From: Streptomyces sp. R21
GTDB lineage: Bacteria; Actinomycetota; Actinomycetes; Streptomycetales; Streptomycetaceae
Assembly (NCBI RefSeq): GCF_041051975.1
Contig: NZ_CP163435.1
Coordinates: forward strand, 310,001 to 374,000
Reading direction: 5' to 3'
DNA: 64,000 nucleotides
Shown here: positions 53,601 to 62,796 of the stretch, piece after piece
Numbering within the stretch: the stretch's first letter is position 1
How the letters are laid out: every line of letters begins with the position of its first letter
Translations under genes and position numbers: made by a program
The notes under the pieces: generated by a model
What the model saw: the letters and a program-made list of their open reading frames with translations, nothing else
Told to the model about the DNA's origin: nothing
Databases searched by the model: none

Positions 53601-56509
53601 ACTACGCGGCCTCGGCAGACCTGTCCCGCACCCCGCGCACCGACCGCGAGCGACTGCTCTGCGACCTCTTCGCGCAGGTGCTCGGCCTGGAGCGGGTAGG
53701 GATCGCCGACAGCTTCTTCAGCCTCGGCGGTGACAGCATCATCGCCATCCAACTGGTCGCGCGGGCGCGCGGCGCGGGCCTCCTCATCAGCCCGCGGGAC
53801 GTGTTCACCTCGCCCACGGTCGAGGGGCTCGCCCAGGCCGCGCAGACGATGGACGCGGCCACCGAGCAAGAGCCGGACGACTCCGGCGCCGTCCCCCTCA
53901 CCCCTCTCCTGCGCCAACTCGCCGACCGCGACGAGCCGGTGGATGGTTACCACCAGTGGGCCCTGCTGCGTACCCCCGCCGGCCTGGACCACAGCCGGTT
54001 GACCGAGCTGCTCCAGGCGCTCCTGGACTGCCATGACATGCTGCGCGCCCGCCTGGACGACCAGTGGCGCATACACATCGCCGATACCGCGCCGGTCGCG
54101 CTGCGGCGCGTGGACACCGACCCGCTCCTGCACCGCGAGCAAGCCGTCGCCGAACTGAACCCGTATGAAGGACGGTTGCTGACGGCGGTCTGGCGCGAGG
54201 GCGGAAGCGGCGAGCCTGGCAGCGGCGAGGAGGGGGACCTGCTCCTGGTGGCACACCACCTCGCCGTGGACGGTGTGTCGTGGCGCGTCCTGACCTCTGA
54301 TCTCGCCGACGCCTGGGCGAGTGGAGCGGTCACGCTGCGCCGCCCGACCACCTCCTTCCGCCGCTGGGCCAAGGAGCTGATCGCGGCGGACCGCAGCGCC
54401 GAACACGCCTACTGGCAGCAAGTACTCGCTACGAACGACCCGCGACTCGGCGCGGCCCCCGGCCGTCCCGGCCACACACCCCACACCGGCCGTCCCGGCC
54501 ACGACGGCCGGGACGGGCTCACCGGTGAGTCAGGCCGCGGGGAACTCACCGTCGCGCTGCCCGTCGCCGTCACCGAACCTCTGCTCACCACGGTGCCCCG
54601 GGCGTTCCACGCCGGTGTCGACGCCGTCCTGCTCACCGGGGCCGCCCGCGCGGTCGACCAGTGGCGCGGGGGCCCCGGCGCTGCCGTGCTGCTGGACGTC
54701 GAGGCGCACGGCCGCGCGGAGCTCGCGGTACAGGGCGCCGAACTGTCGCGCACGGTGGGATGGTTCACGAACCTGTACCCGGTCGCGCTCACCACGGCCA
54801 CCGACCCCGCCGCCTCGGTGAAGCAGGTCAAGGAGCAACTCGCCGCCACCCCCGCCGACGGACTCGGCTTCGGACTCCTGCGCCACATCGGGCGGGAGTT
54901 CACCGACCAGCCGGGACCGCAGATCCTGGTGAACTACCTGGGCCGCTTCGGCGTGGGCAAAGAGCCGTTCGCCGTCAGCGCGTTCGGCGGTGCGCGCGAC
55001 CCGCGTATGACGCCCGCGCACGTCGTCGAGGTCAACGCCCTCGCCCACGAGAGCGCGGACGGGCCCGTGCTCGCCGCCACGTTCTCCTGGGACCGCGCCC
55101 GGCTGACCGGCGCCGACGCCCGCGCCCTGGCCGACGCCTGGCTCACGGCCCTGCGCGAACTGGCGGCACTCGGCCCTGCGGACGGCGGCCACACCCCCAG
55201 CGACTTCCCGCTCGTCCCACTCGATCAGGCGCGCGTCACCACCCTCGAAGCCGCCTACCCTCACCTGACCGACGTCCTCCCGGTCACACCGCTCCAGGCC
55301 GAGATGCTCGGCCACACCCGCCGCGCCGGCCAGGGCGACGACGCGTACACCGTCCAGGCGGTGATCGACCTCGACGGCGACCTGGATCCCGACCGGCTGC
55401 GCGCGGCCTGCGACCGGCTCCTGGCGCGGCACAGCGCGCTGCGGTCCTGCTTCCCCTCCGGGGGTCAGCAGGTCGTGGTGGCCGAGGCCACGCTGCCCTG
55501 GCAGGTGACGGACCTCAGCACGGCGGACGGGCCCACCGGGCCCGCACGCCTCGCGCGCGCCGTGGCCGACGACCGCGCCCACCGTTTCGACCCGGCCCGA
55601 CCGCCCCTGATGCGCGCGCACCTGTTCCGCCTCTCCCCCACAAGCCACACCCTGCTGCTGAGCATCCACCACGCGGTGGTCGACGGCTGGTCGCTGTCCG
55701 TGCTCCTGGGGGAACTCTTCCGCGGGTACGGCAACGGCGCCGAACCGGCCACCGTGGCACCCGAGTTCGCCCGGCACCTGTCCTGGCTGGCCGGCCAGGA
55801 CCGCGCGGCCGCCGCCCAGGAGTGGTCCGTCCTCCTGGCGGGGGCGGAGCCGACGCTCTTCGCGCCCGTCATCGCAAACGACCCGACGCTGCTGCCCAGC
55901 CAGCACGCCCTGCGGCTGCCCGCGGAGCACACGGCGGCACTCCACCGGTGCGCACGGGCCCGGGGCCTCACCTTCGGCGTCCTCATCCGTACCGCCTGGG
56001 CGCTGACCCTGTCCGAACTGACCGGTGACAAGGACCTGCTCCTCGGTGCCACGGTCTCCGGCCGCTCCCCCGAGGTGGCGGACATGGCCGACGTCGTGGG
56101 GCTGCACACGAACATCGTTCCGGTACGGGTCCGGCGGGAGGCGGACGAGGCTCCGATCGACCTGGCGGCCCGGCTCCAGGCCGACTACGCCACCGCCGTC
56201 CCGCACCAGCACCTGGGCTGGCCCGCCGTCGCTGAGGGCCTCGGCCACCGGCACCTGTTCGCCGCGCACGTGGTGTTCCACAACTACCCGCTGGACATGT
56301 CCGCGGCGCTGGGCATGGGCGCCGTCGCGGTCCGGGGAATCGATGTCCGCGACGGCACGCACTACCCATTGTCCTTGGTGGCGCGCGAGGACGGCGCGGG
56401 GCTCTCCCTGCGCCTGGACTTCCGGCCCGACTGCTTCACCGAGGCCGAGGCCCGCGAGGCCGGCGCGACGCTGCTCCACCACCTGGAGGCCCTGGCCGGG
56501 CTGGACTGA
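50660..56509 (+). CDS. Nonribosomal peptide synthetase, C-A-PCP-E-C
   Basis: A 1,949-residue single-module NRPS. Condensation domain about residues 25-440 (NHHIATDG near 157); adenylation 475-975 ([11 protein letters not shown] near 624, [23 protein letters not shown]); carrier 990-1055 (LGGDSI near 1023); epimerization 1070-1530 (AHHLAVDG near 1197, ILVNYLGRF); a second condensation 1540-1945 (IHHAVVDG near 1670), ending the protein. Reading the pocket by eye gives D-F-W-S-T-G-M-V-H, close to threonine codes, so D-Thr or D-allo-Thr is predicted. No further module, thioesterase or tailoring gene follows, so the last C domain must act with another protein or as a release domain. Confidence 0.95.
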   Translation: MSLTSTSAGDTAPVLPGPALGSAPRLGPVTLELTRAQTGVWFAQQLDATGVAYNLAECLELTGPLDLVLFEAALGHLVAEAECMRVRFTETDQGVRQVVEPEVEWSLGIVDLRDCPETSEHRIRQILERPFDLASGPLFSFTLLRLADDRNLWVHVNHHIATDGYSGLLLSRRAAEIYTRLAAGVDIGTSPFHPLSVLVDADFTYQASQQCARDREFWAEYVASLPEPVSLSARPAAPATLSRPSTTQVDAEVAVRVADLARQARTSPTVVLIAAVAGFLHRMTGRTDQVLGLPTAARRSAGTRTTPGMCANVVPLRIQVDPRMTVDDFLAHVSGQAKAVLAHQYYDYAAIRRDLGGLAHDEQLFRNRVNIMRFANDVTFGPCAAKAHYLSGNANDLSVLVYDRADGHGMEVTLDANPRLHLPEEVAVLEQRFQRYLRDFTALGDQPIHRADVLTERERDRLLPQPAPSRPAEARKTLAGVFAARAAEFPGRTAVTCEGVGVTYRELSERVNRLARLLIRRGVGPGDLVALAYPRSTEMITAMLAVTTAGAAYLPLDVGYPEERIRYLLDDARPALVLAHRAMPGALVPDSEATRSELAALSAAPVTDADRVRPLTPGDPAYVIYTSGSTGRPKGVRVPHRSVVRLFSATDGTYAFGPDDVWTMFHSYAFDFSVWEIWGPLLHGARLVVVPHAVTRSARDFLHLLADEQVTVLSQTPSAFYQLMAAERQEPRLWDRVCLRAITFGGEALDLPQLADWYARHPEDSPRLINMYGITETTVHVTQLALTAEHCTPTAGSLIGHGIDDLRVYLLDESLALVPPGAAGEMYVAGPGVADGYVNRPGLTASRFVACPFGEPGERMYRSGDLARWTPDGGLQYLGRADDQVKVRGFRIELGEVEAALARHPEVARSVVVVREDNPGDKRLVAYVVATAGARPEPAALREAAAGHLPEHMVPAAVVVLPQMPLTRNGKTDRKALPAPDYAASADLSRTPRTDRERLLCDLFAQVLGLERVGIADSFFSLGGDSIIAIQLVARARGAGLLISPRDVFTSPTVEGLAQAAQTMDAATEQEPDDSGAVPLTPLLRQLADRDEPVDGYHQWALLRTPAGLDHSRLTELLQALLDCHDMLRARLDDQWRIHIADTAPVALRRVDTDPLLHREQAVAELNPYEGRLLTAVWREGGSGEPGSGEEGDLLLVAHHLAVDGVSWRVLTSDLADAWASGAVTLRRPTTSFRRWAKELIAADRSAEHAYWQQVLATNDPRLGAAPGRPGHTPHTGRPGHDGRDGLTGESGRGELTVALPVAVTEPLLTTVPRAFHAGVDAVLLTGAARAVDQWRGGPGAAVLLDVEAHGRAELAVQGAELSRTVGWFTNLYPVALTTATDPAASVKQVKEQLAATPADGLGFGLLRHIGREFTDQPGPQILVNYLGRFGVGKEPFAVSAFGGARDPRMTPAHVVEVNALAHESADGPVLAATFSWDRARLTGADARALADAWLTALRELAALGPADGGHTPSDFPLVPLDQARVTTLEAAYPHLTDVLPVTPLQAEMLGHTRRAGQGDDAYTVQAVIDLDGDLDPDRLRAACDRLLARHSALRSCFPSGGQQVVVAEATLPWQVTDLSTADGPTGPARLARAVADDRAHRFDPARPPLMRAHLFRLSPTSHTLLLSIHHAVVDGWSLSVLLGELFRGYGNGAEPATVAPEFARHLSWLAGQDRAAAAQEWSVLLAGAEPTLFAPVIANDPTLLPSQHALRLPAEHTAALHRCARARGLTFGVLIRTAWALTLSELTGDKDLLLGATVSGRSPEVADMADVVGLHTNIVPVRVRREADEAPIDLAARLQADYATAVPHQHLGWPAVAEGLGHRHLFAAHVVFHNYPLDMSAALGMGAVAVRGIDVRDGTHYPLSLVAREDGAGLSLRLDFRPDCFTEAEAREAGATLLHHLEALAGLD

Positions 56510-56692
56510 CCGGTTCGCTGTCACCGCGAACCCGGCGCCCTGGCAAGGCGGCCGCGCGGGGGCCGACCGTCACCGGGCCGGCTGTCGCGACGGTCATGAG
56601 GGGCAGTAAGTGGACCAACGGGTCCGCCACGATCATCCAGAAGGCCAGGCCGAAGCCCCCTCGACCTTGGTAACAGCTGTTCCCATGCTGGT

Positions 56693-57058
56693 ATGGCGAA
56701 GTCACAGGTAGGTGCACGCATCCCCGACGAGGTTCTGGAACTCGCCCGGGCACGGGCCAAGGACCGTGGTCTGAGCATCGGCGACTACCTCGCCCAACTG
56801 GTCCTGGACGACGTCGACGGCCTGCGCGCACGCGGCGTGGACGCCGCCCGCCGCTTCCTCGACGAACACCAGACCCTCTTCGACGAAGCCGAGGACGCCG
56901 AATCATCCCCCTCAGAAGCCCGCGCCGCCGGTGGAACTTCACATCGACGTCCCCTGGATCCTGCAGGTCGCCGAAGCCGCCGGGGCGGGAGATCCGGCCC
57001 CCGACGACTACGGGGTACCCGTGGCCGCCGTCGCCTGCCACCAGGCCCAACTCCTTGA
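56693..57058 (+). CDS. Antitoxin of the second Doc-like pair
   Basis: ATG 56693 begins AKSQVGARIPDEVLELARAR, a ribbon-helix-helix-like DNA-binding start, followed by an acidic helical region (RRFLDEHQTLFDEAEDAESS). The frame runs 128 bases into the toxin gene as Arg/Pro-rich residues, so the natural stop may have been lost by a frame change near 56925. The palindrome AACAGCTGTT at 56672-56681 could be its operator. Confidence 0.65.
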   Translation: MAKSQVGARIPDEVLELARARAKDRGLSIGDYLAQLVLDDVDGLRARGVDAARRFLDEHQTLFDEAEDAESSPSEARAAGGTSHRRPLDPAGRRSRRGGRSGPRRLRGTRGRRRLPPGPTP

Positions 57059-57308
57059 GCAGCCGGTCTACAACGGCCCCTACGCCCGCGCCGCCGCCCT
57101 GGTACACATCCTGGGCCGCTGCCGCTGGCTGAAACGCACCAACCTGGCCGTCGCCGCCGCCACCGGCGTCATGTACCTGGACGCCTCCGGACTCCCGGTC
57201 AAACCCACACGCGACGACGCCATCGCCCTGCGCGACCTGCTCCGCGACCCCAACTGCACCGCCGCCAAAATCGCCGCCCTACTGCGCTCCTGGCCCGCAG
57301 CCAGCTGA
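56931..57308 (+). CDS. Second Doc/Fic-like toxin, degenerate Fic motif
   Basis: A 125-residue protein starting at GTG 56931 (ELHIDVPWILQVAEAAGAGD). It follows the layout of the 13088 gene: VDxxWxLQ at the start, NGPYARAAALVHILGRCRWL in the middle, and a helical end AAKIAALLRSW. At the Fic loop it reads RCRWLKRTNLAVAAA; a KR-T remnant exists, but His, Asp-Gly-Asn and the rest are missing. It pairs with the antitoxin-like gene upstream. Confidence 0.7.
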   Translation: MELHIDVPWILQVAEAAGAGDPAPDDYGVPVAAVACHQAQLLEQPVYNGPYARAAALVHILGRCRWLKRTNLAVAAATGVMYLDASGLPVKPTRDDAIALRDLLRDPNCTAAKIAALLRSWPAAS

Positions 57309-57332
57309 CCCCCGCCCAGACAAGACGTAATC

Positions 57333-57401
57333 GTGGACCTCAAAGGGCTCCCGCCGTTCGCGATGGTCACCCCGGCCGACATACACGACAGCGTCGCCTG
57401 A
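57333..57401 (+). mobile_element. IS5-type transposase scrap
   Basis: Reads VDLKGLPPFAMVTPADIHDS then VA and a stop, matching the central part of IS5-family transposases (TKGLP...VTPADxHDS). Only 23 codons are left. Confidence 0.6.
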
Positions 57402-57433
57402 CGTCCTGCCGATGCCGTCGGGCAAGATACGGG

Positions 57434-57862
57434 GATGGCCACCAACCACGGTCGGGACTCGACGAACTACGCTGGCGCTACATCGCAGCCGGCCACCTGC
57501 GCCTGAACCACGGCATCTTCCGCCTGGCGAATCGTGAACGTGACCGGTTCGTCCGGGACTTACCCCGAGTTGCAGAGACCATCACACCCCACGAACTCGG
57601 CCCGCACCTCGACGGCGGCTGGCACGAACGCAAGCCCGCCGCCTGGCTGATCGCCATTACGGGCAGCACCGGCTTCCCGCAGCGGCTGGGCGAGCCCCTC
57701 CTGGCCAGCCGGGCCCCGTACGCAGGACACGCCTACTGCATCGCCCTGGCCACCTTCGGGACCGCAGCAGACGCCGACCTGCTGGCCGCCTACCTCGATC
57801 ACTATCTGGCCCCGTCCCGACCTGGACTACGACCAGGCCTCCGCCCTTGGCGCCCTGCTCCA
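57434..57862 (+). pseudogene. DUF6000-family protein, frame breaks
   Basis: Most of a DUF6000 protein is readable: DELRWRYIAAGHLRLNHGIF, ERKPAAWLIAITGSTGFPQR, then GEPLLASRAPYAGHAYCIAL and ATFGTAADADLLAAYLDHYL. The start ATG 57434 is in a different frame, and after 57812 the frame changes again to RPDLDYDQASALGALLH, where it meets another gene fragment. Confidence 0.7.
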
Positions 57863-57866
57863 TCAG

Positions 57867-58145
57867 ATGATGGTCGACGCGGCCGCCGTCCGCGGCTTCG
57901 ACCTGACCGCGCACCCCGGCCTCCAGGTCACCGCGGACCTGATCGCCTGGGCCGACACCGTGCTCGCCATGGACCACGCCGTCCTGACCGCGCTGAAGGA
58001 CCTGGCTGCCCCGCACGACCAGCTCAAACTGCGCCTCTACCTGGACGGGCAGGACGTCCCCGACCCCTATAACGGCGACAGCGACAGCGACACCTTCGCC
58101 GAGGTCGCCGCGCTCCTCGAGGCCGGCGCCGACCGGCATCTGTGA
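57867..58145 (+). pseudogene. Low-molecular-weight tyrosine phosphatase, C-terminal fragment
   Basis: The 92 codons fit the last half of LMW protein-tyrosine phosphatases: GFDLTAHPGLQVTADLIAWA, DTVLAMDHAVLTALKDLA, and DVPDPYNGD with the general-acid Asp. The P-loop (CxxxxxR) half is missing and is replaced by the end of the DUF6000 gene in the same frame, giving a chimera. Confidence 0.7.
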
Positions 58146-58157
58146 TTCCTGGAAGGC

Positions 58158-59342
58158 TCAGCCGGCGGATGCGGCGGAGAGGATCACGTCCACCAGTCTC
58201 TCGGCCGCGTCCGGCCGACCGTGCGCGCGGGCCCGCTCGGCCATCGCGGCCCGCAGCGACGGATCGGCCAGCAGCGGCTCAAGGGCCCCGGCCAGCGTCT
58301 GCCCCGTGACCTCGCCGAGCAGCGCCACGGCGGCGCCCGCCTCCTGCAGGTGGCGGGCGTTGTGCAGCTGCTCGTTGCCCGCTGAGGAGGCCAGCGGGAT
58401 GAACACGGCGGCCTTGCCCAACGCGGTCAGTTCGGCGAGCGTGCCTGCCCCGCTGCGTGAGATCACCACATCCGCGAGCGCCAGCACGTCGGGCAACTCC
58501 GCCCCGACGAACCCGGTCAGGTGGTAGCGGCCGGCGACCTCCGCAGGAAGCGACGCCGCCCGCCGGCGCAGGCTCTCGACATGGTCGGGCCCGCACTGGT
58601 GGACGACGTTGGCGTACGTGAGCAGCCACGGCAGCACCTCGGCCACGACGTCGTTGATCTGCTGAGAGCCCTGGGCGCCGCCGGTCACATACACGGTGGG
58701 CCGCCGGCTGTCGAAGCCCCGCAGGCCCAGCGCCTCGACGGCCTTCGCTCCGTTACCCGACAGCACCTGAGGCCGTACCGGATTCCCGGTGACCACCGCG
58801 ATCGCCCGGGAGGCTTCGGGCAGCAGCTCCAGCGTCGACTCCGAGGACACGGCGATCGCCGTCGCCGACCCGGCGAGTCTGCGGTTGGCCAGGCCCAGAC
58901 GCACCGTCTGCTCATGCAGCACCAGCGGACGCCGGCACATGCGTGCCGCGAGCCCGGCCGGAACCGCCACATAGCCGCCCGTGGCCAGGACGACGTCCGG
59001 CCGGAAGTCCCCGATCACCTTGCGGGCCTGCGCCACCCCCAGCGGCACCCGCGCCATGTCCGTCACGTTGGCCACCGACAGCATCTTCAGCGGATTCGCC
59101 GACCGCCGGATCTTGCCCGTCGCGACCGTCGTGAACGGGATCCCCTCAGCGGGAGCGACCCGGGCCTCCAGGCCACTCTCCGTACCGATCCACAGCGCCT
59201 CCAACACCCGTCCGGACACCGCCAGCCGCTGCTGAAGCGTCCGCACAGCCGTCAGAGCAGGGTAGGTGTGTCCCCCGGTTCCGCCGCCCGTTACAACCAA
59301 CCGGAAGACGCCAGACGACGCGGCGTCAGGAGCACTGTTCAC
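58158..59342 (-). CDS. MurG-like GT28 glycosyltransferase
   Basis: A 394-residue MurG homologue. MurG adds GlcNAc to lipid I at the inner face of the membrane, giving lipid II. Visible motifs: VVTGGGTGGHTYPAL near the start, LATGGYVAVPAGLAA, LVLHEQTVRLGLANRRLAG, YVTGGAQGSQQIND, VISRSGAGTLAELTALGKAA and AGNEQLHNARHL. GTG 59342 gives a normal N-terminus. It is not next to other cell-wall genes, so it is probably a second MurG. Near an NRPS it could give tolerance to a lipid-II-binding product or act on another lipid-linked sugar; this is inference. Confidence 0.88.
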   Translation of the reverse strand: MNSAPDAASSGVFRLVVTGGGTGGHTYPALTAVRTLQQRLAVSGRVLEALWIGTESGLEARVAPAEGIPFTTVATGKIRRSANPLKMLSVANVTDMARVPLGVAQARKVIGDFRPDVVLATGGYVAVPAGLAARMCRRPLVLHEQTVRLGLANRRLAGSATAIAVSSESTLELLPEASRAIAVVTGNPVRPQVLSGNGAKAVEALGLRGFDSRRPTVYVTGGAQGSQQINDVVAEVLPWLLTYANVVHQCGPDHVESLRRRAASLPAEVAGRYHLTGFVGAELPDVLALADVVISRSGAGTLAELTALGKAAVFIPLASSAGNEQLHNARHLQEAGAAVALLGEVTGQTLAGALEPLLADPSLRAAMAERARAHGRPDAAERLVDVILSAASAG

Positions 59343-59689
59343 GAAGAAGATCCCATCGGGCCTGTACTGCGGAGATTCGTTCGTACGGTAGCGGACCCCG
59401 ACAAGTCTTCGTGGCCCACCGCGGCTGCCTCCTCTCCGCCAATGGCACAGTCGCGGGGTCGCATGCCGGGAAGCGGGGCGTGATCTTTCTGCCAGAGTCG
59501 AGGTCAATACCCCCGGCGTCCACACCTGGAACGAGACCGCCTTGGTCGGCAAGGTCGTAGACCATGTCAGGACCACGAGCACGCTTCACCTCCGCCCGAG
59601 CGGAGAGACACCGGACGTCGTGGTCTGGCTGGCAGAAGGATCACGCCCCGCTTCTCGGCATGCATGTCGGTTCTCAGCGACGACAGACG

Positions 59690-59950
59690 AGGATGCCGCC
59701 CAGGCACCTGATCTCGAAGACCGTGCTGGGCGATGTGATCGACAAGGATCGCGCGGGCCCGCTCAATCGTGGCCTCGAACGGCACGTCGTGCTGGTCTGC
59801 CCACGCCCGGTAGGAGGCCATGTGCGCGATGACCGGCTCAGGATCGTGGACCGTGATGGTGCCTGGCAGCTCGATCGTCTCCACCCGGCCGAACTCCTCG
59901 CCCAGGAAGGCCGGGGCCTTCTCCAGGGAGAGGCGGGCGCTGAGCGAGAT
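59690..59950 (-). pseudogene. SAM-dependent methyltransferase, C-terminal fragment
   Basis: Reads ARLSLEKAPAFLGEEFGRVE, then ELPGTITVHDPEPVIAHMAS, YRAWADQHDVPFEATIERAR and AILVDHIAQHG, the usual end of a class I methyltransferase family. The cofactor-binding half is missing, and its upstream side joins the hydrolase fragment. The stretch 59343-59689 upstream of murG holds no other gene I recognise. Confidence 0.65.
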
Positions 59951-59954
59951 GCGT

Positions 59955-60350
59955 GTTGGTCAGCTGGAACGGATGGTTCGGCGGGCCCGGCGTGAGACCT
60001 GGAGGTCTCGGCTTCAGAAGGTACTGCTGGGCGGGGTTGACGTTGCGAGGGTCGTCCATCTTCGGCCGCGGCGACAGCCCCGAGCCCTGAAGGTCCATCA
60101 TGAAGACGTCGTAACCGGCCTTCGCCAGCTCATCGGCCCAGCTGTACGACTTGAAATCGAGATCAAAGCCCGCGAGCACCGGAACGCTCCGGCCGTGGAG
60201 CATCAGGACGGCCGTGCGCTCGTCGAGGTGGCCGGCGGGCGTGCCGTCGCGCTCCCGCACGAAGAGTTCGACGTCCTCGCCCGCATTCGCGGGGACGGTG
60301 GACTTGTGGGGTATCCGGTGGCCTTGCACGGTGACGGGCATGAGGATCCG
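59955..60350 (-). pseudogene. Alpha/beta hydrolase, N-terminal fragment
   Basis: Begins near MPVTVQGHRIPHKSTVPANA, then VLMLHGRSVPVLAGFDLDFK, SYSWADELAKAGYDVFMMDL, QGSGLSPRPKMDDPRNVNPA, and runs directly into the methyltransferase fragment near 59950. It ends before the nucleophile elbow, so it is inactive. Confidence 0.65.
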
Positions 60351-60774
60351 TTCTATGAGCTCGGCCGGAGCGTCGTTGCCCCGCCCAGACCACGCTCGAT
60401 GCGGGGGGCCGTGCGCGCCACAGCAAGGGTCCAGCGTGCGACGTGCACTTTCTCCGTGCTCGCCCGTCGGCCCCGTCAGCCCGGCGTGCCGCTCAGCGAC
60501 CTTCCGCACGATCCGCCTCGGCGTGTTCTCCGCGTCCATCCGCCGCCCGTTGCGGGAGGTGAGCAGCGGCCTGGAGGCGAGCGCCGATGCGGCTTCTCTA
60601 CAAACGCCAGACGGGCAGGCGAAGAGACCAGACCGGTAGGACGCGCCTCATTGTGCTAGCCGCTGTCAGAGGGCGCACGGCGCCCGACTTCACCCGCATG
60701 GTCGCTTGTCCGGCCCGGCGGACTGCACACAGACTTCCTTCGGAGCTTCCCTTCCCCTTCACCGAAGGACAGCG
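60351..60774. other. Spacer upstream of the radical-SAM locus
   Basis: No gene recognised on either strand. The promoter of the following two-gene unit must lie in its last part. Confidence 0.4.
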
Positions 60775-61128
60775 ATGACCAACGCCAAGCGCGGATCCGA
60801 GGCCCTGATGGAGGCCTGGCGCGACGCCGGCCAGCCGATCAGCGACGAGTTCGTCTCCGGCCTCGCCGACATCACGTCCGAGCTCGTCCTGGAGCGGATC
60901 CTCATCCGCGGCATTCCCCGCCCCGACGTCCTGCAGGCCACGTTCCGGGCCGACGGCGACAGCCAGGGCACGCAGATCGGGTCGGTGGTCCAGCAGGTGG
61001 TGGACCTGGCCCACCGTACGAACGTCGTCCAGCACACCGCCCTCACTTGGCAAACCCGCGGGCTCCCGCCGCTCATCGACGCTCAGGTCATCGAGGTGTC
61101 CGTCGGGGCCGGCTACCGCGCCCGCTGA
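60775..61128 (+). CDS. Small unknown protein beside radical-SAM gene (117 aa)
   Basis: ATG 60775 follows GAAGGACAG. The sequence (RGSEALMEAWRDAGQPISDE, ILIRGIPRPDVLQATFRADG, then LTWQTRGLPPLIDAQVIEVS and VGAGYRAR) is not one I recognise. It has no Cys and no signal peptide. It ends 20 bases before the radical-SAM gene and should be its operon partner, perhaps a substrate-binding or precursor-like protein; the conserved-looking C-terminal end would be the part to examine. Confidence 0.7.
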   Translation: MTNAKRGSEALMEAWRDAGQPISDEFVSGLADITSELVLERILIRGIPRPDVLQATFRADGDSQGTQIGSVVQQVVDLAHRTNVVQHTALTWQTRGLPPLIDAQVIEVSVGAGYRAR

Positions 61129-61148
61129 TCCCCCTCCCGGGCACCCCG

Positions 61149-62165
61149 ATGACTCTTCCCGGACGGGCCTTCCTGCAGGTCCACCCAACCCGGCGCTGCA
61201 ACCTCCGTTGCCTGCACTGCTACTCCTCCTCCGGGCCGGATGTCGCGGAGACCACCGAACTGCACGTCCTGCAGCGGGCGGTGGCCGACGCAGCGGCCCT
61301 CGGGTACGACGTACTGGGGGTGTCCGGGGGTGAACCGACGCTCTACCAGCCGCTGGACGACCTGCTGCGAACGGCCCGCTCGCACGGCATGCGGACCACC
61401 GTCACCAGCAACGGCATGCTGCTCACCGGTCGTCGACTCTCCGAACTGGCCGGTCTGGTCGATGTGTTGGCCATCTCGCTGGACGGCGTGCCGGACAGTC
61501 ACGTGCGGATGCGTCAGGATCCCCGGAGTTTCGCGGCCATGGAGCGAAGGCTCCCGCTGGTCCGGGCCTCCGGGATCCCCTTCGGCTTCATCTTCACCCT
61601 GACCCAGTTCAACATCCACGAGCTGGCCTGGGTGGCCGACTTTGCCGTCGCCGCGGGGGCCGCCCTGCTGCAGATCCACCCGCTCGAAGCTGAGGGCAAC
61701 GCGGTGGGCGCCCTGCCCGACGCGGTGCCCGACGTGACCGAGATGCTCTTCTCGGTGCTGGAGGTCGCGCGGCTGCGGACGTCGACGGACCTCTTCATCC
61801 AGCTCGACCTGGTGGAACGCGGGAACCTCGTATCCCAGGCCGACCGCTTCCTCCTCGGCGACAGCGGCGACGAGGGCGACGGTCAGGGGGATGGGCCAGC
61901 CAAGCGGCTCAGCTCCTGGCTGTCACCGCTCGTGGTCGAGACGGACGGTACGGTCGTTCCCTTCACCTACGGGTTCGACCGCCGGTTCGCCCTCGGGAAC
62001 CTGCATGAGGCACCGCTGTCCGCCCAGGCCCGCACCTGGGACCCGGCCCCCTTCCGCGGCCTGTGCCGCAGGGTGCACGCCGACCTGGCAGGCGAGCACG
62101 GGCCCGCCTTCGTGAACTGGTACGACGAGGTCACCCGCGCTTCGCGAGCGAGCCTCACCGGTTGA
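61149..62165 (+). CDS. Radical SAM enzyme, peptide-maturase-like
   Basis: A 338-residue enzyme with the 4Fe-4S motif CNLRCLHC (C17, C21, C24), then GVSGGEPTLYQPL (SAM contact), TVTSNGMLL and VLAISLDGVPDSH, all typical of PqqE/SPASM-type peptide maturases. The C-terminal part (WLSPLVVETDGTVVPFTYGF) follows the outline of a SPASM segment but lacks its cysteines, so only one cluster is expected. It could cross-link or epimerise a peptide, with the Cys-rich product of 62280-62540 or the small protein at 62797 as candidates (inference). Confidence 0.9.
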   Translation: MTLPGRAFLQVHPTRRCNLRCLHCYSSSGPDVAETTELHVLQRAVADAAALGYDVLGVSGGEPTLYQPLDDLLRTARSHGMRTTVTSNGMLLTGRRLSELAGLVDVLAISLDGVPDSHVRMRQDPRSFAAMERRLPLVRASGIPFGFIFTLTQFNIHELAWVADFAVAAGAALLQIHPLEAEGNAVGALPDAVPDVTEMLFSVLEVARLRTSTDLFIQLDLVERGNLVSQADRFLLGDSGDEGDGQGDGPAKRLSSWLSPLVVETDGTVVPFTYGFDRRFALGNLHEAPLSAQARTWDPAPFRGLCRRVHADLAGEHGPAFVNWYDEVTRASRASLTG

Positions 62166-62279
62166 GCGGACAGGCCGACGGCCCCGGTGATTGCACCGGG
62201 GCCCCCGCGATCGTCTTCCAGCCGACTCTGCCGTCGGTGCTGACCTGCGCGGCCGCTACTACTGCGAATACCGATCCGG

Positions 62280-62540
62280 CTAGGGGTTCATGCAGATCGT
62301 CCAGGACTGCAGGCAGTCGGCATTGCACGGCTGCCAGGCGTCGTAATTGTCCTTGAGTTGGTCGCACCCTTCCTCGCAGATCTGATAGCTCCGCTCGCAC
62401 GCGTTGATCAGGTCGAGCTCCTCCTGCGTGAACATCGGCGCGATGCGGTCGGCGAGTGCGGAGCGGGGCCGGCCGTGTATCCGGTACGCCCCGCTGCTGG
62501 GCTGGACGGCGGCCTCGGCGCGGAAACCGGGGATGGTCAT
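62280..62540 (-). CDS. Cys-rich small peptide with symmetric cysteine spacing (86 aa)
   Basis: ATG 62540 behind GGGAGG. The N-terminus TIPGFRAEAAVQPSSGAYRI resembles a start (IPGFTAEASLY-type) I remember from other small Cys-rich bacterial peptides. Residues 48-83 hold six cysteines spaced 6-3-12-3-6, a mirror-symmetric pattern built from two CxxS[Y/W]xIC units. This suggests a disulphide- or thioether-linked helical hairpin. It is convergent with the radical-SAM gene, 114 bases away, and divergent from the next small gene. Precursor peptide or secreted Cys-rich protein; no signal peptide is visible. Confidence 0.8.
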   Translation of the reverse strand: MTIPGFRAEAAVQPSSGAYRIHGRPRSALADRIAPMFTQEELDLINACERSYQICEEGCDQLKDNYDAWQPCNADCLQSWTICMNP

Positions 62541-62605
62541 GGTGGGTCCTCCCGTCTCGGCCTCGTGGGGCCCGGATCCGGGGGTCCGCCGGCGTGTCCA
62601 CGGCG

Positions 62606-62642
62606 GCCCGGCGCCCTCACCTTCCATGATACGGCGCCGGGC
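62606..62642. repeat. Inverted repeat in the divergent promoter region
   Basis: GCCCGGCGCC (62606-62615) and GGCGCCGGGC (62633-62642), 17-base loop, about 65 bases upstream of the Cys-rich gene. Could be an operator or a leader hairpin. Confidence 0.5.
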
Positions 62643-62796
62643 CCGCCAAGGTGCGCGGGCGGCGGCGCGGACGCAGCCTGGAAGTGCGGGACATTGTGCG
62701 TGCACGCTCATGCGCCGCAGCGGGTCCCGGTCTTCGGAGCGGTGTCGGCTTGCGGGTTCCATCCTGCGCAGACACACCGGGTGAGGAGTATCCGAC

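Noticed and set aside
50558..54502. 1,314-codon open frame antisense to the NRPS
   Set aside because: It is the antisense shadow of strongly biased NRPS codons; no motif, ribosome site or domain supports it.
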